From: Candidatus Saccharimonadota bacterium
GTDB lineage: Bacteria > Patescibacteriota > Saccharimonadia > Saccharimonadales > Saccharimonadaceae
Assembly: GCA_017510925.1 (NCBI GenBank)
Contig: JAFWLT010000004.1
Span: 1-64,000, forward strand
Direction of reading: 5' to 3'
DNA length: 64,000 nucleotides
The notes beneath the pieces were generated by a model that saw only the letters and a program-made list of their open reading frames with translations, had not been told where the DNA came from and made no database searches. Shown here one piece after another: positions 51,625 through 59,694 of the stretch; positions within the stretch are counted from its first letter, which is position 1; the number at the start of each line of letters is the position of its first letter. Made by a program: the position numbers and the translations under genes.

Positions 51625-52632
51625 TTATGTTTTTTGCAAGTGTTTTCGCCCTTTTTCGGTGATCACTCTTCCCTTTGGGGTCCTTGCAATTAACCCCATT
51701 TGGAGAAGATACGGTTCATAAAAATCTTCAATCGTGCTAGCTTCATCACCGGTAAGCGCAGCAATCGTAGTAAGCCCCACCGGCTTCTCACCATAGTTTT
51801 CCCACATTAATCTAAGCATATTTCTATCTGCCGGATCTAGACCCATATAATCAATTTCCATCAGATCTAGAGCCTTTTCTGCCACCACAGTATCCACAAT
51901 CCCATCGCCATTTACATCAGCATAGTCTCTTACCCGTCTAAAAATTCTATTTGCAATCCTAGGAGTCAATCTAGAACGAGAGGCGAGAAGTTCCAAAGCC
52001 TCTGGTTTAATTTCTGTACCCAAAATCTTAGAAGTTCTAGAAATAATCTGCTCAATTTCTGGTTCTTTGTAATATTCAAGTCTATGCACAATTCCAAATC
52101 TATCTCTAAGTGGCCCAGCGAGAGCTCCAGTTCTGGTAGTAGCGCCAATCACGGTAATTTTAGGAAGATCAAGTCTCATAGATCTTGCTGCTGGCCCTTT
52201 GCCGATCACGATATCAAGTTTATAATCTTCCATCGCAGAATAAAGAATTTCTTCTACAGATCTACGCAAACGGTGAATCTCATCAATAAATAACACATCG
52301 CCTTCTTTTAAATTTGTAAGAATTGATGCAAGATCACCAGCTCTTTCAATTGCTGGCCCAGATGTTACTCTAAGTGAAGAACCTAATTCGTGCGCAATCA
52401 CACCAGCCATCGTAGTTTTGCCAAGCCCTGGTGGTCCATACAAAAGCACGTGGTCTAAAACTGCACCCTTGCCACGTTTTTTTACGGCATCAATAGCAAG
52501 CTTCAAATTATTTTTGAGATGCTCTTGCCCAATATATTCATCAAAAGTCGTAGGCCGAAGCGAATTTTCTACACGTTCTTCCTCTTTATTTTCCGGCGCT
52601 AAACTAGGCTCCACTAATCTCTCAATTGCCAT
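51625..52632 (-). CDS. ruvB: Holliday junction branch-migration helicase RuvB
   Basis: A 335-residue AAA+ ATPase that drives branch migration with RuvA. LRPTTFDEYIGQEHLKNNL (about 26-44), Walker A GPPGLGKTT (about 67-75), Walker B LFIDEIHRL (about 115-123), sensor ATTRTGALAGPLRDRFG (about 166-182) and the C-terminal winged-helix segment GRVITEKGRKHL are typical. Length is standard. TGCTATAAT ends 6 nt before the ATG, so it is probably leaderless. ruvA and ruvC are not in the window. Confidence 0.97.
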   Translation of the reverse strand: MAIERLVEPSLAPENKEEERVENSLRPTTFDEYIGQEHLKNNLKLAIDAVKKRGKGAVLDHVLLYGPPGLGKTTMAGVIAHELGSSLRVTSGPAIERAGDLASILTNLKEGDVLFIDEIHRLRRSVEEILYSAMEDYKLDIVIGKGPAARSMRLDLPKITVIGATTRTGALAGPLRDRFGIVHRLEYYKEPEIEQIISRTSKILGTEIKPEALELLASRSRLTPRIANRIFRRVRDYADVNGDGIVDTVVAEKALDLMEIDYMGLDPADRNMLRLMWENYGEKPVGLTTIAALTGDEASTIEDFYEPYLLQMGLIARTPKGRVITEKGRKHLQKT

Positions 52633-52649
52633 ATCTTAATTATAGCACA

Positions 52650-52946
52650 CTAGCTCAGGTTATAGCTTAGCCGTACCAAATCAATCAATTCGTCATCGCT
52701 AAGTTGTCCAGCAAGTACAATCTCTACGCCACCACGCCCGAAATATCTCGATTCCATTACCGACTCATACTTTTCTATCAATAACTTTTTTAGTTCCCCA
52801 TCCGTCCTAATTTCAATTGTGTTTTTATTTACTACCAAAAAAGCCTTCTCATCTTTAAAATAAAGTGTCCGTTCTTTTTCGTCTGTCTTCTCGGTTTTTG
52901 AAGTATAATCACCGATTCCAGTTACTTTAGAAATGTCAAATACCAT
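52650..52946 (-). CDS. Small MmcQ/YjbR-like protein
   Basis: A 98-residue soluble protein. The segments YFKDEKAFLVVN, EKYESVMESRYFGRGGVEIV and the C-terminal LSDDELIDLVRLSYNLS resemble the MmcQ/YjbR (CyaY-like fold) family, whose members end in a Leu-Val-x-x-Ser-Tyr helix. Function unknown; DNA binding has been suggested for the family. Its 5' end overlaps the oligoribonuclease gene by 25 nt, so the two are co-transcribed. Confidence 0.6.
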   Translation of the reverse strand: MVFDISKVTGIGDYTSKTEKTDEKERTLYFKDEKAFLVVNKNTIEIRTDGELKKLLIEKYESVMESRYFGRGGVEIVLAGQLSDDELIDLVRLSYNLS

Positions 52947-53446
52947 TTTAGCTCCTCTATTGATCCTTCAATATCATCAAGCGCGCGATGATTCTCTGGC
53001 TTAGTAAATTTACGCCCCAAGGCATTTTCAAAATAAATCTTCCACGCCGATACATCCAACATTCTATAATGAAGTTTCTTGTTTAGTTCTGGCATTTCAC
53101 GTTCAATAAACTTACGATCCTGATGAATAGAATTCCCAGCAAGATAAATTTCTTTTCCAAAATTTTTATTCAAGAATTTTAGAAGTTCTTCTTCTACTTC
53201 TTTTACTGGTTTTCCATCCTTATTTTGTTCCATCAATGCATCGCGAGAAGTAGCATTCTTGTCCCAAAATTCGCCCACCATTCTTTCTTTCATTAATTTA
53301 TCAGAAACTTTCACCACAGCTTCAAAGCGCCCCACTTCTTTGAGACTCATATTAGTGGCGATTGCAGCTACTTCCAAAATTTTGTCTTTTTCTGGATCTA
53401 GCCCAGTCATCTCGAGATCAATCCAAAGTAATTTCCCTTTTGCCAT
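52922..53446 (-). CDS. orn: Oligoribonuclease (DEDDh 3'-5' exonuclease)
   Basis: A 174-residue cytoplasmic nuclease degrading very short RNA. DEDDh motifs: Exo I LWIDLEMTGLDPEKDKILEV (about 7-26), Exo II AGNSIHQDRKFIEREMPEL (about 103-121) and Exo III HRALDDIEGSIEEL (about 153-166). Length is close to E. coli Orn (about 181). Its ATG shares one base with the argS stop codon, so it sits in an operon argS-orn-MmcQ-like gene. Confidence 0.93.
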   Translation of the reverse strand: MAKGKLLWIDLEMTGLDPEKDKILEVAAIATNMSLKEVGRFEAVVKVSDKLMKERMVGEFWDKNATSRDALMEQNKDGKPVKEVEEELLKFLNKNFGKEIYLAGNSIHQDRKFIEREMPELNKKLHYRMLDVSAWKIYFENALGRKFTKPENHRALDDIEGSIEELKWYLTFLK

Positions 53447-55077
53447 TACATTTCCTCCGGAATAGCAATTCCCAAAATATTAAGACCGTGCTTCATAGTT
53501 TCAAAATAGACTTTTACTAATTTAATACGTTCAGCTTCTTCAGCGCTTCCAACCACTGGGCAGTTTTCGTAAAATCTAGAAAATTCCTGCGCAGTTTCGT
53601 ATAGATAATTTGCAAGCTTATGTGGCGCCATTTCGCTCACAGCCTCATCAAGTAGCTCCTTATATTCTAGCAACTTCTTCGCCAAATTTTTCTCATATAT
53701 ATTATATGCATAATTTTCTATATTATTAATACTGTTTACATTATTTAGAATCTTAGAAGCACGAACAGCAGAATACAGTAGATATGGCCCAGAGTTTCCT
53801 GTCATCTTTACTGATTCCTTTGGATCAAAGACAATATCACCACCCATTTTGTATTTAAGGAATGCATATTTATAAGCAGCCATAGAAACTTTTGCGTCTT
53901 CAGAATTATATTCATTCTTAAGCTCATCAGACACCATATCGAGCACATCCACAGCCTTAAGGAAATTCCCTTTTCTAGAAGACATTTTTACATTACCAGG
54001 AAGTTTTACCAAACCGTGAGTTAAATGCGAAGTCTTTTCTACTAATTCTGGCGCATATTGCTCTACAGACTTTAATACCACCTTCATATATTCAAGCTGC
54101 TCGTTACCAGTAATTACTACCGATTTATCAAAATGATAATCATCATATTTTTTAAATATCAAACCTACGTCTTTAGCCTCGTATGTTGGCACGCCTTCTT
54201 TATTGATAAATACACGCGTATGAAGCCCGTATTTTTCGCCATCAAAGATTACTGCGCCTTCAGACTTTTCATAAACTCCGGCTTCTAGTTCTTCTAGGAC
54301 TTTAGAAAGCCCAAGCGCCGCCACAGTAGATTCTGGATAAAAGACATCAAACTTTACACCAATCTTGGCATAAAAATTCTTAAAGTATTCGTAGCTTAGT
54401 TCCCGGCCTCTCCAGTAAAGATCAGAAATTTCTGTACCGTGAATGTCTTCGGCATTAATTTTATAAATCTCTTTGTTAAGCTCAGTAATTTCTTTTTTGG
54501 CTTCTTCGTCGTCTTCATAGGCAGCCGTACCTTCTACATAACATTTAGCAATGTCTTCTATAGTAAGGTCATCAATATCTTTTTGCTTTAGAATATACAT
54601 AGTTTTAGCTACGTGAAGACCCACATCGCCACCAAAATTTGCACGAACTACCTTAGCGCCTGCATATTCAAAAAGTCTAGAAATAGAATCGCCCACAATG
54701 GAAGTATAAAGATGTCCCACGTGGAGAACCTTAAATGGATTCGGATCAGAAAATTCACAAATTACAGTTTTGCCAGCAAACTCATCAGACGAAATTTCAA
54801 AATTACTAGCTAACCCAGAAATCTTCTCATTCAAATACCCATCACCTAATTTAAAATTTACAAAACCAGGCTTAGACACAAAACTATCATTAATCTTTTC
54901 AGAAATTTTTTCTGCAATATTAAATGGATTATCGTGTAGTTCTTTTGCGAGTTTCAAGGGTGCATTAGAAGAATAATCTGCATCAATATTTTCTGGCGCT
55001 GGCACAATCTCTGGTTCAAAATCAATCCCAAAGACTTCTAAAATCACTTTTTTAAGATTATCTCTTAAGATTTCCAT
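53446..55077 (-). CDS. argS: Arginyl-tRNA synthetase
   Basis: A 543-residue class I synthetase. An N-terminal ArgRS-specific domain precedes FSDPNPFKVLHVGHLYTSIV with the HIGH-type motif HVGH (about 112). LTHGLVKLPGNVKMSSRKGN (about 365-384) contains the KMSKS-type loop, and a DALR anticodon-binding domain ends the protein. I start at MEILRDNLKK (55077): TGCTATAAT (55085-55090) ends 7 nt before this ATG, and the open upstream frame runs antisense through tRNA-Gly. Five tRNA-Arg genes appear nearby in the window (TCT, CCG, TCG, CCT). Confidence 0.96.
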   Translation of the reverse strand: MEILRDNLKKVILEVFGIDFEPEIVPAPENIDADYSSNAPLKLAKELHDNPFNIAEKISEKINDSFVSKPGFVNFKLGDGYLNEKISGLASNFEISSDEFAGKTVICEFSDPNPFKVLHVGHLYTSIVGDSISRLFEYAGAKVVRANFGGDVGLHVAKTMYILKQKDIDDLTIEDIAKCYVEGTAAYEDDEEAKKEITELNKEIYKINAEDIHGTEISDLYWRGRELSYEYFKNFYAKIGVKFDVFYPESTVAALGLSKVLEELEAGVYEKSEGAVIFDGEKYGLHTRVFINKEGVPTYEAKDVGLIFKKYDDYHFDKSVVITGNEQLEYMKVVLKSVEQYAPELVEKTSHLTHGLVKLPGNVKMSSRKGNFLKAVDVLDMVSDELKNEYNSEDAKVSMAAYKYAFLKYKMGGDIVFDPKESVKMTGNSGPYLLYSAVRASKILNNVNSINNIENYAYNIYEKNLAKKLLEYKELLDEAVSEMAPHKLANYLYETAQEFSRFYENCPVVGSAEEAERIKLVKVYFETMKHGLNILGIAIPEEM

Positions 55078-55129
55078 ATAACATATTATAGCATATTCCC
55101 CTATAATATGGTATAATAAAGATACCCTC

Positions 55130-55204
55130 GCGGGTATCGTATAACGGCTATTATGTATCCTTCCCAAGGATAAGATCGGCGTCCGACTCGCCGTACCCGC
55201 ACCA
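55130..55204 (+). tRNA. tRNA-Gly (anticodon CCC)
   Basis: Acceptor GCGGGTA/TACCCGC, anticodon stem-loop TATCC-TTCCCAA-GGATA, encoded ACCA. Two TATAAT boxes lie upstream (55102-55107 and 55112-55117). It is divergent from argS. Confidence 0.95.
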
Positions 55205-55207
55205 AAG

Positions 55208-55232
55208 AAGGCCACTAGAAGTGGTCCTTTTT
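55208..55232 (+). terminator. Terminator of tRNA-Gly
   Basis: Hairpin GGCCACT-AGA-AGTGGTC (one G:U) followed by C and five T; it overlaps the end of the convergent foldase gene. Confidence 0.75.
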
Positions 55233-56241
55233 AATCCCCTTCGTTTTCGCCCGGTTCTATAAATTCAGAAATCTTCTCATCGTTTTTGAGATTTTCAAAC
55301 TGTGTTTCAAATTCTGTAAACGGTACTTTAATAGACACAAAGTTTACTTCTGTATCGGTCTTAGCAATTAGTTTTACAAAATAATACCCATCACCATTAA
55401 TAGACACAAACTTGCCAGACTGCTTACCCGGCTCTAGTTTGATCGCCTCAGATGCCCGGCCACCATCAATGTTTTGTGCAGACACATATCCACCGGTTTC
55501 CTCATATACAATTTTGTCGCCCATTGCTTCTGCCACAGCTGTATAATTATTGCCATTTTCAGCTAACATTTTTTCTACTTTGTTTGCAATCTCTTCTGCT
55601 TCTTTATCAACCTTTTCCTCAACCTTAGCTTTCAGCAAAGTAAGGTATAGCATACGCTTGTATTCGCTTTTAGAAAGGCCAAAATTATCTTCTACAATCT
55701 TTATAAAGCTTTCTTCGCTACGTTCAATCCCACCAATATGAAGATGTCTTTCAAATTCTGTTTCTACGTCTTCGTCAGAAACGGTGATATCATTTTCGTG
55801 CGCAAGTTTTACGGCATAAGTATATTTTTCTGCTTCGGTAAGAGCTGCTCTTCTGTACTGAGCTCTAAGTACGTCAATTGATGCGTCATTATCTACCTGG
55901 CCAGATTGGCGCTCGATAGAAGTAATGCTGCTTCTATAAAGCATCAGATAATCAGAAAACCTCACAGGCTCACTATCTACTGTAGCTACCGATACTGGCA
56001 AAATCTTTGTTACTCTAAAAAGCAAATCGTCCGTCATATTAAAACGATAAAGCGCGAGCCAGCCACCTACGATCAAAACGGCAATTACTACAAAAGCAAT
56101 GAGAACTGTGCTAATTACAATACGATGTTTAGTCCACTGCAAAGGATACTTAAACTTACGGCCTTGAGCTAGCACTTCTTCGCGTCGCTCGTCTACCTTC
56201 TCTTGCTCAGTCTTCTTGTCTTTTTTAGATAACAGTTTCAT
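55231..56241 (-). CDS. Membrane-anchored SurA/PrsA-like foldase
   Basis: A 336-residue protein: a charged cytoplasmic N-terminus of about 40 residues, a transmembrane helix (about 45-66), then an extracytoplasmic SurA N-terminal-like helical domain (about 80-215) with YRRAALTEAEKYTYAVKLA and DITVSDEDVETEFERHL, and a PPIC-like segment (about 230-320) with GGYVSAQNIDGG and GDGYYFVKLIAKTD. It probably assists folding of exported proteins, alongside the DsbA-like protein. Prolyl isomerase activity cannot be judged from sequence. A TACAAT lies about 15 nt before the ATG; no clear ribosome-binding site. Confidence 0.78.
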   Translation of the reverse strand: MKLLSKKDKKTEQEKVDERREEVLAQGRKFKYPLQWTKHRIVISTVLIAFVVIAVLIVGGWLALYRFNMTDDLLFRVTKILPVSVATVDSEPVRFSDYLMLYRSSITSIERQSGQVDNDASIDVLRAQYRRAALTEAEKYTYAVKLAHENDITVSDEDVETEFERHLHIGGIERSEESFIKIVEDNFGLSKSEYKRMLYLTLLKAKVEEKVDKEAEEIANKVEKMLAENGNNYTAVAEAMGDKIVYEETGGYVSAQNIDGGRASEAIKLEPGKQSGKFVSINGDGYYFVKLIAKTDTEVNFVSIKVPFTEFETQFENLKNDEKISEFIEPGENEGD

Positions 56242-56269
56242 GATATAATAACATCATTGTACCATATGT

Positions 56270-56345
56270 GGCCCGGTAGCTCAATGGATAGAGCAATTCC
56301 GTCCTAAGGAAGAGGTTGTGCGTTCGACTCGCACCCGGGTCACCA
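56270..56345 (+). tRNA. tRNA-Arg (anticodon CCT)
   Basis: Acceptor GGCCCGG/CCGGGTC with one G:U pair, anticodon stem-loop ATTCC-GTCCTAA-GGAAG, encoded ACCA. A TGATATAAT lies at 56242-56249 within the start region of the divergent foldase gene. The 3' end faces the end of the second giant FISUMP gene, 14 nt away. Confidence 0.94.
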
Positions 56346-56359
56346 TTTTTTATGCTAAT

Positions 56360-59300
56360 TTAGCGCGCAATACAACGGACCGGGAAACCTAACCTATGAC
56401 TACCATTGCCAGCTGAATAGACGACCGATGGACTAAAACCTAGGTCGGAGGCACTCGTAGACGAAGTTACAGTAGACACCCAATAAGTACCATAGCTACC
56501 TCCACTAGTAAAGGCGCTATTATTATATGTACCAGTAAGCAAGAAATTAGGGGTAGTACCTGGACCAGCATTAGTATAAAAAGTTGCTGCACTTTCAGAA
56601 TAACTGCTCTCTAAGTTAGCTCCATAAGCTGTAGCGAGTTTATAAAGATCACCTGTCTTCCAGTTAGGACTAGTCCGAGGATTAGCATTACTGGTAGTAG
56701 CCGTCGGAAGCCTCCACTCCTTAGGACAGATAGAATAAGCTGCATTGTACCCATTGCTGGTTACAACCGTCCCAGCAGAGTTCTTGCCTCCAACTGTAGC
56801 AGCGAGCCAAGAATAGTATGAGTTGCACGGATGATTAGCGTAACAATCAGCTTGGTCCGTAGTTTCGTTGCCGGAGTTATAGACATAAGCTACGGTGTCC
56901 GATGAGAAGCCAGTGCTACTAGATGCCGGAAGAGTATAGTACCCATCAGTAGGTACATCAGAAGTAGCAGCGTTAAGCACGGTGCCACCAGCTAGGTTGA
57001 GATCTGAAGTCATCCATAATTGCCCATCAAGAAGTTTAGCTACAGTATAATCTTTGTTGTCACGAGCATCTTTGAGAGTGTAAGTAACTTCAGGCGTCGT
57101 ATTAGCTACAATTTGTGGATTTATCTGCTGCATATAAGTGATATCATCAACAGTCCGGTTATCGTCTTTAACACAACGAACGGACCACCCGTAGCGCCGA
57201 TAGCTATGGATCGCCGAAAACACGCTCGAACTAGTGAAGTACAAACCGTAGGCGTAAGTAGAAGAGTAGGAAGACGAAGACCAATAGTAGCCGTCCGTCC
57301 CACCATATTTGAACGTACTGGAGAGATAGCGGCCAGCGAGCAAGAAATTAGGGAGCGTACCTGGGCCTGCGTTGTTGTAAAAGACTGCAGAGTTTTGGTA
57401 AGATTGGCTTTCTAGATTTGCACCATAAGTGGTAGCGAGCTTATAAAAATCACCTTTCTTGTAACCGGTGGTTGAAGTAGCGCTAAAGTCATCCTGGTTA
57501 CCAGACTTTGGTAGTTTCCAACCTTTTGGACAGATGGAATAAGGTGCATCCTCGCCATTGCCAGTGACGGCATTGCCTGAGGCATCTTTTCCACCAGCCG
57601 TAGCAGCAAGCCAAGAGTAGTAAGAGTTGCAAGGTTGAGAGCTAGTACAATTAGTAGTTTCATTGCCAGTATTATAAACAAAGGCTTTAGTATCGTCATC
57701 AAAACCAGTAGTAGACGAAGCTGGAAGTGTATAGTAATTATCCGTCGGTACATTAGAATCACTAGCATTAAGTGTAGTTCCACCAGCAAGGTTAAGGTTA
57801 CTTGTCATCCATACATTCCCATCAGCTAGTTTAGCCACTGTATATTTTTTGCCGTCACGCTCATCTTCTAGGATCTTGCTTTCTCCTACTGCCATCGCAT
57901 CAGCATCTTGGCTAGAGAAGTTCTGCATGGTCTCTCTCATCACACAACGGACGGAAAAGCCGTAGTACCGACCGCTACTGAGCGCCGAATACACGGACAA
58001 ACTACTGAAGTACAAACGGTAGGCGTTAGTAGAAGAGTAGGAAGACGAAGACCAATAGTAGCCGTTCGACCCACCATAGTCGAACGTACTGGAGATATAG
58101 TAGCCAGCGAGCAAGAAATTAGGGAGCGTACCTGGACCGGCGGTAGTATTAAATGTTGGAGTAGAATCTGGGTTTGCGTAATAACCATTTGGAAGGCTAG
58201 TTACGCCTTTTACGGCTAAAATCATTTTGTAAAAGTCACCACCAGTATAGCCACCACTATCTCTAGGTATACCTTCTGCAGTAACGGTAGGTAATCTCCA
58301 GCCTTTAGGGCAGATAGAATATGCTGCATTATAACCATTGCCAGTGACGGCTGCACCGCGAGCGCTCTTCCCACCAGCTGTAGCAGCTAACCAGGAGTAG
58401 TAGGAGTTGCATGGTTGGGTACTGGTACAATCTGCTTGGTTGGTGGTTTCATTGCCAGTATTGTAGACAAAGGCCTTGGTATCATCATCAAAACCAGTAG
58501 CAGAAGAAGCTGGGAGAGTGTAATAGTTATTTGTAGGTACATCAGAAGTATCAGCATTGAGCACAGTGCCACCAGCAAGGTTGAGATCACTGGTCATCCA
58601 ACATTGGCCATCTGCAAGCTTAGCCACAGTGTACACTTTACCATCACGTTTATCTACTACTTTTCTTGGTGTAGCAGTACAAAGACTTGGATCTAAGTTT
58701 TGGATTTCCGGGAATTCTTCCCACATTGCATAAAGGTTAGCCTCGGCTGTACCAGTGGATGGAATGCTGGTAAAGGTAAAATCATCGCCATTATTATAAA
58801 CTTCTGCTGGAGTACCAGAACAAGCAGTTGGGTTAGCAGAATAATCTGCAGTACCATAGCACCAACCTTTAAATACGGCACCAGCTTTAGTAGGATCTGC
58901 TTGTGAAATAGTAAACTTAGATGCAGTGATATTGGCTTGGCCATCTTCACCAAGTTTATCAGTATCATCCCAGTAGGTGATTTTGTAAGTAATAGGATTA
59001 CCAACAGCAGTAAGTACAAAGGTATTAGTATAAGTACCAGTTTGTTTTTCGTAGTCTACTCTAGCACCTAGAGCAAGGGTGAAGTTGTCTGATGTGCCAG
59101 TGGTGTTTGGTGCGTTGGTAGAATAGATGGTTTTAGCAGTATTGGTTGTAGGAGCTGCCATAAAGTCTGTGGTAGTAGTGTTATTGACGTTTAGTCTGTA
59201 TCCCCATTTGTTAGCATAGGTAGAAGCAGAGCCTGTTCTGAAGTCAGATTCTGTAGTAGTAGATGTAATAGTATCTAGAGTATCTCCTGTGATATTGTTT

Positions 59301-59653
59301 ACTAGTTGGCCTGATGTATCACTACCGAGCAAAGTTACACTATAGCCTGTGAGGTTGTCTGTGGTGACTGAGAATTCTGCTTGGTCTGCTGCAGCTGAGA
59401 TAGCAAAGGTACCATCCTTTGAGGTTGGTGTGATATCTACTGAAGCTGTATCTTTTGATGAGATGATAGAAAGTGAGGTAGTAGCAGGAACGGTTGTAGC
59501 TTCGGCGTCCTCTCTATGTTTAGCAATAGGAAATACAGCAAGGAGAGTGAGAATAGCGAGGAGTGAAAAAGCTCCCGTACTTACAATACGAAATCTCCTA
59601 GAGCGAGATATTACACGCTCTGTACCACTGTTTGTTTTCCCGTTAAAAAACAT
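56360..59653 (-). CDS. Giant secreted protein with InlB-type repeat and three FISUMP domains, two with hypervariable segments
   Basis: A 1097-residue paralogue of the protein at 18324-22019. The signal/anchor and N-terminal domain (1-221) are nearly identical to that protein. An InlB-type repeat (FKGWCYG, LYAMWE) follows, then three FISUMP domains (about 330-570, 571-827, 828-1097) with KDGK/RDGKxYTVAKLADG, WMTSDLNLAGG, SICPKGWRLP and a final (S/P)VRC(V/I). Domains 1 and 2 share a region at 507-554 and 764-811 in which nearly all differences are amino-acid-changing. No C-terminal anchor. The promoter is TTGACA (59701-59706) and TAAAAT with about 18-bp spacing; the -35 lies in the end of the polymerase gene. 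Likely a surface adhesin with a changing ligand site. Confidence 0.87.
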   Translation of the reverse strand: MFFNGKTNSGTERVISRSRRFRIVSTGAFSLLAILTLLAVFPIAKHREDAEATTVPATTSLSIISSKDTASVDITPTSKDGTFAISAAADQAEFSVTTDNLTGYSVTLLGSDTSGQLVNNITGDTLDTITSTTTESDFRTGSASTYANKWGYRLNVNNTTTTDFMAAPTTNTAKTIYSTNAPNTTGTSDNFTLALGARVDYEKQTGTYTNTFVLTAVGNPITYKITYWDDTDKLGEDGQANITASKFTISQADPTKAGAVFKGWCYGTADYSANPTACSGTPAEVYNNGDDFTFTSIPSTGTAEANLYAMWEEFPEIQNLDPSLCTATPRKVVDKRDGKVYTVAKLADGQCWMTSDLNLAGGTVLNADTSDVPTNNYYTLPASSATGFDDDTKAFVYNTGNETTNQADCTSTQPCNSYYSWLAATAGGKSARGAAVTGNGYNAAYSICPKGWRLPTVTAEGIPRDSGGYTGGDFYKMILAVKGVTSLPNGYYANPDSTPTFNTTAGPGTLPNFLLAGYYISSTFDYGGSNGYYWSSSSYSSTNAYRLYFSSLSVYSALSSGRYYGFSVRCVMRETMQNFSSQDADAMAVGESKILEDERDGKKYTVAKLADGNVWMTSNLNLAGGTTLNASDSNVPTDNYYTLPASSTTGFDDDTKAFVYNTGNETTNCTSSQPCNSYYSWLAATAGGKDASGNAVTGNGEDAPYSICPKGWKLPKSGNQDDFSATSTTGYKKGDFYKLATTYGANLESQSYQNSAVFYNNAGPGTLPNFLLAGRYLSSTFKYGGTDGYYWSSSSYSSTYAYGLYFTSSSVFSAIHSYRRYGWSVRCVKDDNRTVDDITYMQQINPQIVANTTPEVTYTLKDARDNKDYTVAKLLDGQLWMTSDLNLAGGTVLNAATSDVPTDGYYTLPASSSTGFSSDTVAYVYNSGNETTDQADCYANHPCNSYYSWLAATVGGKNSAGTVVTSNGYNAAYSICPKEWRLPTATTSNANPRTSPNWKTGDLYKLATAYGANLESSYSESAATFYTNAGPGTTPNFLLTGTYNNSAFTSGGSYGTYWVSTVTSSTSASDLGFSPSVVYSAGNGSHRLGFPVRCIAR
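57191..57364 (-). other. Candidate DGR-like variable region, FISUMP domain 2
   Basis: The 144-bp core (57191-57334, 48 codons) aligns without gaps to 57962-58105 with 21 base differences: 12 at codon position 1, 8 at position 2 and 1 at position 3. The adjoining 30 nt to 57364 are identical to the other copy. Codon pairs such as CGC/TAC, AGC/TCC, CAT/AGT and TAT/GGT fit mutation of AAY template codons. Confidence 0.7.
57962..58135 (-). other. Candidate DGR-like variable region, FISUMP domain 1
   Basis: Partner of 57191-57364. Codons change in 15 of 48 places, 14 of them altering the amino acid, while long stretches between are identical, including 36 nt without a single silent change. Outside this block silent differences return at once on both sides. 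Confidence 0.7.
58991..59653 (-). repeat. 5' module shared with the first FISUMP gene (copy 2)
   Basis: Encodes residues 1-221, equal in length to 21357-22019 and differing by two amino acids plus silent changes. The upstream promoter regions differ, so the shared unit starts close to the start codon; about 14 nt of leader (ACAGGTCATACAAA) are also shared. Confidence 0.9.
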
Positions 59654-59694
59654 TTTTGTATGACCTGTATGGTTTTATTTTAACACGGTTTTGG

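Noticed and set aside
55078-55215. N-terminal extension of the ArgRS frame
   Set aside because: It would be antisense to tRNA-Gly, and a -10 box lies 7 nt before the chosen ATG.
56360-59653. CRISPR-like or simple tandem repeat explanation for repeated blocks in the FISUMP gene
   Set aside because: The repeats are whole protein domains of about 770 bp in frame, not short repeats with spacers.
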